This document shows, piece by piece, positions 1 to 6,200 of a DNA stretch of 6,595 bases; position 1 is the first letter of the stretch, and each line of letters opens with the position of its first letter. The stretch is taken from contig JAOXRV010000193.1 of NCBI GenBank assembly GCA_025800435.1, positions 1-6,595 on the forward strand, given 5' to 3'. The DNA is from Cellvibrionaceae bacterium (GTDB lineage Bacteria; Pseudomonadota; Gammaproteobacteria; Pseudomonadales; Cellvibrionaceae). The notes beneath the pieces were generated by a model, which saw nothing but the letters and a program-made list of their open reading frames with translations, was not told the origin of the DNA and did not search any database. A program made the translations under genes and the position numbers.

Positions 1-213
1 CGCCAGACCAATGTAGTCAGTATGTTTGATACCACCTTGCTGCCCGAATCCGGTATCAACCTAAAAGAATACCTGGCCAACTTGGAAAAGAGCTTGATCG
101 AACAGGCTCTGGACGACTGCGGCGGCGTCGTCGCCCGCGCCGCCGACCGGCTTACCATCCGCCGTACCACCCTGGTTGAAAAATTGCGTAAATACGGTTT
201 GCAGCGGGGCTAA
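1..213 (+). CDS. fleQ: Flagellar master regulator FleQ/FlrA, C-terminal end (5' partial)
   Basis: The frame is open from base 1, so only the last 70 codons of a longer gene are present; the ATG at 22 is internal. The visible part is a short linker followed by a Fis-type helix-turn-helix. It begins LPESGINLKEYL, continues LEKSLIEQALDDCGG and VVARAADRL, and ends with the recognition segment IRRTTLVEKLRKYG just before the stop. This arrangement, especially RRTTLVEK, is typical of the FleQ/FlrA family, enhancer-binding proteins at the top of the flagellar cascade that activate sigma-54 promoters. In Pseudomonas FleQ also binds c-di-GMP and represses or activates exopolysaccharide and adhesin genes. 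The receiver-like and AAA+ domains lie outside the window. The location directly upstream of fleS-fleR, its known target operon, supports the call. A general NtrC-family activator is the alternative, but gene order makes this unlikely. Confidence 0.9.
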   Translation, partial: RQTNVVSMFDTTLLPESGINLKEYLANLEKSLIEQALDDCGGVVARAADRLTIRRTTLVEKLRKYGLQRG

Positions 214-257
214 TTTACTTGGGCTAGCTGCAGCGTATGCAGAATATGCACGATAGA

Positions 258-366
258 GAGCCTTGAGCCGGGTAGGCCTTTTGGGGGCTTGGGAGGCAGG
301 ATGCCGGACGAGAGCGCCATGGATGGACTCGTGCGTCCCCCAAAAGGCCTACCCGGCTTAAGGCTC
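258..366. repeat. Long inverted repeat (30-bp arms) between fleQ and fleS
   Basis: The left arm (258-287) and right arm (337-366) are reverse complements over 30 bases with a single mismatch, G265 against A359; as RNA this is an A-C mismatch. They flank a 49-base spacer. The core of each arm contains GGGTAGGCCTTTTGGGGG or its complement. The spacer carries a smaller 5-bp stem (ACGAG at 308-312 with CTCGT at 328-332) around GCGCCATGGATGG. The element starts 45 bases after the fleQ stop and ends about 40 bases before the fleSR promoter. No T-run follows the right arm, so it is not a classical terminator, although a stem this strong could still stop or stabilise the fleQ transcript. Size, symmetry and intergenic position fit a miniature mobile or REP-like palindromic element. 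No target-site duplication is obvious at its borders. Confidence 0.85.
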
Positions 367-408
367 GTCAGCGAAGCCACATCACTTAAGGCACCAGCCA
401 AATAAAAT

Positions 409-424
409 TGGCACCCCCCTTGCA
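409..424 (+). promoter_or_regulatory. Sigma-54 (RpoN) -24/-12 promoter of fleSR
   Basis: TGGCAC (409-414) and TTGCA (420-424) stand at exactly the spacing of the RpoN consensus TGGCACG-N4-TTGCW; only the base after TGGCAC differs (C for G). The invariant GG (410-411) and GC (422-423) are both present. With the GC at -13/-12, transcription should start near base 435, giving a leader of about 60 bases before the fleS ATG. A sigma-54 promoter is what is known for fleSR in Pseudomonas and flrBC in Vibrio, where FleQ/FlrA is the activator. Confidence 0.9.
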
Positions 425-444
425 ACAATGCCCTGTACTGAAAT

Positions 445-468
445 AACTCGTCGAAATTCTGACGAGTT
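445..468. promoter_or_regulatory. Palindrome in fleSR leader; candidate FleQ box
   Basis: AACTCGTC (445-452) and GACGAGTT (461-468) are perfect reverse complements separated by 8 bases. The inner 14 bases, 450-463, read GTCGAAATTCTGAC. This keeps the outer GTC and GAC half-sites and the 14-bp length of the published Pseudomonas FleQ box (about GTCANTAAATTGAC), while the centre diverges. The site would lie at roughly +11 to +34 relative to the predicted start. FleQ is known to act from downstream leader sites at several flagellar promoters, though an upstream site was reported for Pseudomonas fleSR. The same bases could instead form an 8-bp RNA hairpin in the leader. Confidence 0.55.
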
Positions 469-483
469 TAAAGATCTGCGTAC

Positions 484-488
484 AGAGG
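484..488 (+). promoter_or_regulatory. Ribosome binding site of fleS
   Basis: AGAGG lies six bases before the ATG at 495, a normal Shine-Dalgarno spacing. It supports this start over later in-frame methionines, none of which lies near the beginning of the frame. Confidence 0.7.
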
Positions 489-494
489 CGGAAA

Positions 495-1688
495 ATGCAC
501 ACTCACAATGTTCTCGAACTCGGCAATCAAAGCGCCGCCAATCCGGACGTTAACCCGGATTTGGCCAAGCTACAGCAAGCCTTTAGCCAGTTCAATGAGC
601 TATCGGCACACCTAGCTGATTCTTATCAGCTGTTAGAGGGCCGGGTCAATGAGCTGACCGAGGAACTCAATAGCGTCAGCCAACAGCGTATTCAAGAGCT
701 GGCCGAGAAAGAGCAGCTGGCCGGGCGCTTGGAAACCCTGCTCTCGGTGCTGCCCGGCGGGGTGGTGGTGCTGGATGACAAAGGCCTGATCAAACAGTGT
801 AATCCCGCCGCCAAATTATTGCTGGGCAGTAATATCGATGGCCGATTATGGCGCGAGCTGGTGGAAGAGGTGTTTGCGCCCCGGCTTGACGATGGCCATG
901 AAGTATCGACCAAAGACGGGCGCTTCTTTAGTATTGCCACCTCTTCAATTGACGAGGGCGGGCAAATTATACTGTTGACCGACCAAACCCCAACTCGCCG
1001 TTTGCAGGCCCAGCTATCCCGCCACGAACGCTTATCCGCCATCGGCAAAATGGTATCGGCCCTGGCCCACCAGATTCGCACCCCCCTATCTACCGCTATG
1101 CTCTACGCTGGCCATCTGGCCAAAGGCGGTTTAAAGCAAGAGAAAGTTGAAAGCTATTCTCAGAAATTGCTCGGCCGTTTAAGCCATTTGGAACAGCAGG
1201 TGCAGGATATGCTGCTGTTTGCCAAAGGCGAGTTACCCCTAAACGATACGATTGAGCTTAGCGATTTATATCGCGGCGTTCTGGAGGCCATGGAAGAGCC
1301 CTTGCACAGCAGCCAGTCGTATTGTGTAAACAAGCCACTGGCCGAGGGGCATGCGCGCTTGCGCTGTAACCGCGAGGCCCTGATCGGCGCAATACTAAAC
1401 TTGGTGAATAATGCTATCGACGCCGCCGGTGGCGAGGCCCAGCTAAGTTTGGAGTTTGCCATGGCCGCGGGGCAGGTAGAGATCAAAGTTTGTGACCAGG
1501 GCCCGGGTTTAAGCGAAGCGGAATTAACCAAAGTACAAGAAGTTTTTTACACCACCAAATCCCACGGCACTGGCCTCGGTTTGGCGGTGGTTCAATCGGT
1601 TAGCCGCGCCCACGGTGGCGAGTTTAGCCTGGCTTCAAATAGCGGCTCTGGTTGTTGTGCCAGTATTGTATTGCCCCTATTAGATTAA
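495..1688 (+). CDS. fleS: Flagellar two-component sensor histidine kinase FleS/FlrB
   Basis: A 397-residue cytoplasmic kinase that phosphorylates FleR/FlrC to switch on later flagellar genes. It has no signal peptide or membrane segment, like known FleS proteins, and its length is close to theirs. Residues about 20-78 are charged and heptad-like, a probable coiled coil. A PAS domain follows (about 79-170, starting LLSVLPGGVVVLDDKG). The dimerisation/phosphoacceptor domain has the H-box ALAHQIRTPLS with the phosphorylated histidine at 192. The ATPase domain shows the N-box NLVNNAID (302-309), G1 box DQGPG (334-338), F-box VFYTTK (350-355) and G2 box GTGLGL (358-363). All catalytic motifs are intact, so it should be active. 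The signal sensed by the PAS domain is unknown. It is transcribed from the sigma-54 promoter at 409-424 and probably cotranscribed with fleR, which starts 33 bases downstream. Confidence 0.93.
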   Translation: MHTHNVLELGNQSAANPDVNPDLAKLQQAFSQFNELSAHLADSYQLLEGRVNELTEELNSVSQQRIQELAEKEQLAGRLETLLSVLPGGVVVLDDKGLIKQCNPAAKLLLGSNIDGRLWRELVEEVFAPRLDDGHEVSTKDGRFFSIATSSIDEGGQIILLTDQTPTRRLQAQLSRHERLSAIGKMVSALAHQIRTPLSTAMLYAGHLAKGGLKQEKVESYSQKLLGRLSHLEQQVQDMLLFAKGELPLNDTIELSDLYRGVLEAMEEPLHSSQSYCVNKPLAEGHARLRCNREALIGAILNLVNNAIDAAGGEAQLSLEFAMAAGQVEIKVCDQGPGLSEAELTKVQEVFYTTKSHGTGLGLAVVQSVSRAHGGEFSLASNSGSGCCASIVLPLLD

Positions 1689-1721
1689 TAAGGCTAGTTT
1701 AAGTAAGACAGAGAATTAAAT

Positions 1722-3158
1722 ATGCAAAAGCACAAAATCTTGGTGGTTGAAGACGATAAAGACTTGCGCGAGGCGATCACCGATACGCTTGAGATGGACG
1801 ACTATAGCGTGGTTGCTGCCGATAGTGCCGAGCGCGCTCTGCAGGAACTGGCGCTGCATAACGATGTACATATGATTGTCTCCGATGTGAATATGGGCGG
1901 TATGAGCGGGCATGAATTATTGGTTCATGTTCGCCAGAGCTACCCCCATATTCCCATGTTATTGGTAACCGCCTACGCCAGCGTTAGCGATTCGGTAGAG
2001 GCGATACGCCTGGGCGCGGTGGATTATTTGGTTAAGCCTTTCCAGCCCCAGGTGCTACTGGATACCGTCGCCCAATACGTCAGTGGTATGGTTGGTGCTA
2101 ACAGCGAGCCCCCAATTGCCAACGCCCCCAGCAGCCAGCAGTTATTGCAGTTGGCCAGCCGTGTGGCCCAAACTGATTCAACCGTATTAATTGTTGGTGA
2201 GTCCGGCACCGGTAAAGAGGTGCTGGCGCGCTATGTGCACGACCAATCGCCCCGGGCCGATAAGCCATTTATTGCGATTAACTGTGCGGCGATTCCTGAG
2301 AATATGCTTGAGGCGATGTTATTTGGCCATGAAAAGGGCGCCTACACCGGCGCGACCGCAGCCGCCCCAGGTAAATTTGAACAGGCCAATGGCGGTACCT
2401 TACTTTTAGACGAAATATCGGAAATGGATATTGGCTTACAGGCCAAATTATTGCGGGTACTGCAGGAAAAAGAAGTAGAGCGTCTGGGCGGCCGCAAAAC
2501 CATTAAACTGGATGTGCGAGTAATTGCCACCTCTAACCGGGATATGCGCCACTATGTGGCCGAGGGTAAGTTTCGGGAAGATTTGTATTACCGTTTAAGT
2601 GTGTTGCCCTTGCAGTGGGCACCGCTGCGCGATCGCCGGGAAGATATTTTGCCCCTGGCCGAGAAGTTACTGGCCCGTCATGCCCACAAGCAACACCGCC
2701 GCAGCATACGGTTGGGTGAAGATGCCAGACAGGCTTTATTGAGTTACCCCTGGCCCGGCAATGTGCGCGAACTGGATAATGTGATGCAGCGCGCCCTGAT
2801 TTTACAGCTGGGCAGCAGCATAGGCGCTGCGGATTTGGGCTTGCAAATTGGTCAAGATTTTAGCCCCAAACCCAATATTTTAGAGGCGGCCTGCAGTGCA
2901 GGCTCAAGTGAAGCAGCCCCTATAGCGGCAGTGCCAGAGCCAGCGGTGCTTGAGCCCCTAGAAGCCGAAACTGCTGCGGTATTGGGAGACGATTTAAAAC
3001 GCCGGGAATTTGAGATTATTTTGCAAACCCTAAAGCAAGAGGGCGGCAGTAAAAAGAACACCGCCGGCCGCTTGGGTATTAGCCCGCGTACCCTGCGCTA
3101 TAAAATAGCGCGTTTAAAAGATGAAGGCTTAAATGTCGACACCATGTGGGCCTGTTAA
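1722..3158 (+). CDS. fleR: Sigma-54-dependent flagellar response regulator FleR/FlrC
   Basis: A 478-residue NtrC-class activator, partner of FleS. The N-terminal receiver domain (about 5-118) has the acidic pair D11/D12, phosphoacceptor D55 in MIVSDVNM, T83 and K105. The AAA+ domain (about 135-365) has Walker A GESGTGKE (159-166), the sigma-54-contacting loop as GAYTGA (206-211), Walker B LLLDE (D230/E231), sensor I ATSNRD (N272), the arginine-finger region FREDLYYRL (284-292) and sensor II WPGNVREL (344-351). An Ala/Pro/Glu-rich linker (about 385-420) joins a Fis-type helix-turn-helix (about 425-468; SKKNTAGRLG, ISPRTLRYKIARLK). In the flagellar cascade the phosphorylated protein activates hook, basal-body and other late genes together with RpoN. 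The gene follows fleS by 33 bases; its Shine-Dalgarno is weak (GAGA at 1711-1714). Every part needed for a functional activator is present. Confidence 0.93.
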   Translation: MQKHKILVVEDDKDLREAITDTLEMDDYSVVAADSAERALQELALHNDVHMIVSDVNMGGMSGHELLVHVRQSYPHIPMLLVTAYASVSDSVEAIRLGAVDYLVKPFQPQVLLDTVAQYVSGMVGANSEPPIANAPSSQQLLQLASRVAQTDSTVLIVGESGTGKEVLARYVHDQSPRADKPFIAINCAAIPENMLEAMLFGHEKGAYTGATAAAPGKFEQANGGTLLLDEISEMDIGLQAKLLRVLQEKEVERLGGRKTIKLDVRVIATSNRDMRHYVAEGKFREDLYYRLSVLPLQWAPLRDRREDILPLAEKLLARHAHKQHRRSIRLGEDARQALLSYPWPGNVRELDNVMQRALILQLGSSIGAADLGLQIGQDFSPKPNILEAACSAGSSEAAPIAAVPEPAVLEPLEAETAAVLGDDLKRREFEIILQTLKQEGGSKKNTAGRLGISPRTLRYKIARLKDEGLNVDTMWAC

Positions 3159-3190
3159 GGCAGCTCTCACATTAATCAATCAGACTTTGT

Positions 3191-3233
3191 TAGGGCCCCG
3201 CTGAGCATCATCGAGTTATTCAGAGGTGCCCTA
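3191..3233 (+). other. Imperfect stem-loop downstream of fleR
   Basis: TAGGGC (3191-3196) pairs with GCCCTA (3228-3233). The stem continues inward past two single mismatches through CC/GG and CTGA (3201-3204)/TCAG (3220-3223), giving 12 of 14 paired positions and a 15-base loop. No T-run follows, so it is unlikely to terminate alone. It may protect the 3' end of the fleSR transcript or act together with the terminator eight bases further on. Confidence 0.5.
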
Positions 3234-3240
3234 GAATAAT

Positions 3241-3271
3241 AAGGGCCCGAATATGGGCCCTTTCACTTTTT
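3241..3271. terminator. Rho-independent terminator between convergent genes, probably bidirectional
   Basis: AAGGGCCC (3241-3248) and GGGCCCTT (3255-3262) form a perfect 8-bp GC-rich stem with a 6-base loop. On the + strand TTTCACTTTTT follows, suiting termination of fleSR. On the - strand the sequence after the stem is ATTATTCT, a weaker T-rich tail that could also end the large convergent gene, whose stop codon lies 22 bases away. Confidence 0.85.
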
Positions 3272-3284
3272 AAGCGCGTTTGGA

Positions 3285-6200
3285 TTAAGGCAGCATATAG
3301 GCGATATTGTCGAGCTGTTGCCAATTAAAGTTATCCAACAAACCATCCCAGCTCATATCGCCCCAAGCTATGTCGAATGCTGGGTGGGTATCGCTGCTGC
3401 TGGTCTCGCCGCTGCTTGCTTGGGCGGGTTTAGGCAAGTTGAACAGTAAGTCGTCCAGGCTGCCCAGATCCGTCAGCAGATCATCCAGCAGCAGGATATC
3501 CTCGCCGGCTTCGACGCTATCGTCTGCTTGCGGTGGGACAGCGGCCGGGTTCGGCTCACCATGCACCACGGTGCCCACTTCAAACGCTGCGCCGCCCTGG
3601 TCGTTGGCATCAAAGCGTTGGCCCCATACCTTGGCATCGCCGGAGTCCAAATGAGTTTCTGACCAAGTCAGTAGGTAACCGCCGTCTTTGAGCCCGACAA
3701 GGTGAGGCTCTGCCTGCATACTATCGCCGTTAGTGACCAGCTGCTCTTCAAAAATAGCCTGGCCATTGGCGTCGTATTTAGACATATAGACGTTTAGCAT
3801 ATCGGGGCTGTCGATTTCTAGGCCTGTCCATGCGATCACCAAGCTGCCGTCTTCCAGGCCCGCAATTTCGGGCTTGGCGGGGCCGGTCAGGGCATCTTTA
3901 TTGATGACCATAGGCTCGGCCGTGGGGGCGCCACTGGCATCAAAGGTCTGCGCCATAATATTTAGGTAACCTTGGCTGTCGCTGCTCATCCAACTCAGAG
4001 CGAAGCCACCGCCGGCCAGTGCGGTAACATGGGCCTGGCTCTGGTCGCCGGCGCTGGTGTCGATGGCCAGCGCCGCTTGCAGCATTTCGCCGTTGGCAGT
4101 GATGACCTTGGCATAAAGATCCAACTCGCCAGCGCTGTTGGTGCCTTCCCAGGCGATGACCATATCGCCATTGCTCATGGTGGTAATAGTGGGCGCAGTT
4201 TGATCGTTAGCCATTTCATCATTCACCCGCATCTCCGTGGTGCGTGGGCTGCCATCGGCATTGTAAATACGCATATAAATGCCGTCGCCACTGCCATCCT
4301 GGCCTTCACTGATCCACACCACAGCGTAGCCGCCGTCGTCCAGTGAGGTAATCTGCGGCTTTAACTGACCGGCATTGGATTCGGTATTGACCTGGGTTTC
4401 AGCGCCCACTTTATTACCGTCGACATCGTAGCGTTGGCTGTAGATACCAAAATCGTCACCGTCTTGTTCATCGGACTGCCAGGTAATAACATAGCCGCCA
4501 TCGGTCAAGCCGGTCACATCGGTGTCGGTCTGGTCATTGTGCAGCGTGCTGTTGACCAGGGTAGCGCCGCCAACTTTATCGCCATTGATGTCATAGCGCT
4601 GTGACATGATGTCAAAGCCGTTTTCCTCAGTGTTGGACAGCTGTAAATAAGTCACAATATAACCGCCGTCTTCCAGGGCCGCAATTGGGTCGACTATGAC
4701 TTCTCTCAGGTTGTAGGCTTTATTGTTGCCGGCCACATCTTGCAGTTTGACCCCAAAAGTAAACCAGCCGTGTGAATAGTTAGAGTAGGACGCTTGGATG
4801 GTCGTATTGGTGCTGGCCTGGCCCGTTGCAGTGATGCTTTGGCCGGGGTTTTTCCAGACTCGACCGTTGAAGTGAAAGGCGACATCGCGAATATCGTAGC
4901 TGACCAGTTCATTGGTGCTTAGCTCAAAACGCACATCTCTGGCGGTGCCAAAATTGCCTCCCATACTCTGCAACCAGGGAAACCTAACATTGGCCTCGAC
5001 CACCGTGTCAATGGTTACCGCCAACGGCTCTGAGCTGGCGCTTTCGGCGCTGTTGGGCAGGCTACTGCGGGCGCTAAAGTTGTAGCGGCCGTCAATATTG
5101 ATGGCTCGGTCGGTGGTAATGGTCCAATTGCCACTGGCATCGGCTACGCCGCTGCCGACCCGCACTTGGTCTTGGTATAAGTCTACTGTGCTGTTGGGGC
5201 TGGCGGTGCCACTAAAAGTTGGGGTGGTGTCATTGGTCAAGTTGTCGTCGTTATACCAACCGGAATCGCTGCTATCGACCAAATCGATGGTGGGCTTAAT
5301 CAAGGGCGGAAGGTACTCTACCACCACTTCGGCGATGGCAGTGGCGCCATTGCCGTCGCTGATCTCGTAGCTAAAGCGATCCGTTACCTGGCCGCTGCCG
5401 GGGTTTGGGGTGTAACGCAAACTGCCGTCGGCGTTGATGCTGACGGTTCCGTGTTGGGCTTGGCTGGCCAGGCGGCTAATACTGACGGCATCGCCATCTG
5501 GGTCGTAATCATTGGCCAACACCTGTAGGTCGCTGGGGCCAGTTACCTGAAAGCTATCGGCAACCGCTACCGGAGGCTTGTTGCCGTCGATGGTTAAACG
5601 AAAGATGTCTGACGGCCCGCTGTTGTTAACGGCCAGGTCGGTTTGGCGGGCGCTAAACTCATAGTCGCCGTCGGCCAGTTCGGTGGCCGGGGTAAACTGC
5701 CAGCGGCCAGTGTCGTCGGCCACTACCGTGGCCTGGCTTTGGCCGTTGATAAATATTTCGACTGTGGCGCCGGGCTCGGCCTGGCCCTCAAGGGTGGGGC
5801 TTGTGTCGTCGCTCAGCGCACCGCTGTTGAGCTGGCCGGTTTGTGCGCCCACATTATCGATCGCGTGATCGATGCTGGGCGGGGCGATGCTGCGATCGAC
5901 GGTAATGGTATAGGGTTCACTTCTGGCGCTGGTATTGCCGTCCAGGTCGCGTACTTCAATGGTAAAGCTGTGTTCGCCCTCGGGCAGGGCGGTGGTGGGG
6001 GAAAAGCGCCAGCTGCCATCGTTAAAATTGGAGAAGACCTCTTGCAGAAATACCCCGTTATCGTAAATCAGTACACTGTAACCTGGCTCGACTTTACCCG
6101 TTAAGGCGGGAATGTCGTCGTCGGTATGGTCGCCAGAGGCGAGCTCACCTTGGTAGTTGCCGACATTATCTTCGATACTGTCGATTACGCCCGGCGCCAA

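Noticed and set aside
236..250. Direct repeat TATGCA (236-241 and 245-250) after the fleQ stop
   Set aside because: Six-base repeats at this spacing are common by chance and nothing nearby gives them a role.
210..428. A 72-codon reading frame on the - strand across the fleQ-fleS spacer
   Set aside because: It runs through the long palindrome and over the sigma-54 promoter, has no recognisable domain, and its composition is explained by the inverted repeat.
692..1531. Minus-strand frames of 129 and 123 codons within fleS
   Set aside because: They lie opposite a complete histidine kinase with all motifs intact, and their Ser/Pro-rich translations resemble no protein family.
3552..4691. RTX calcium-binding nonapeptide array in the DGGY repeats
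   Set aside because: The repeats lack the GGxGxDxxx pattern; the spacing is about 54 residues, not nine.
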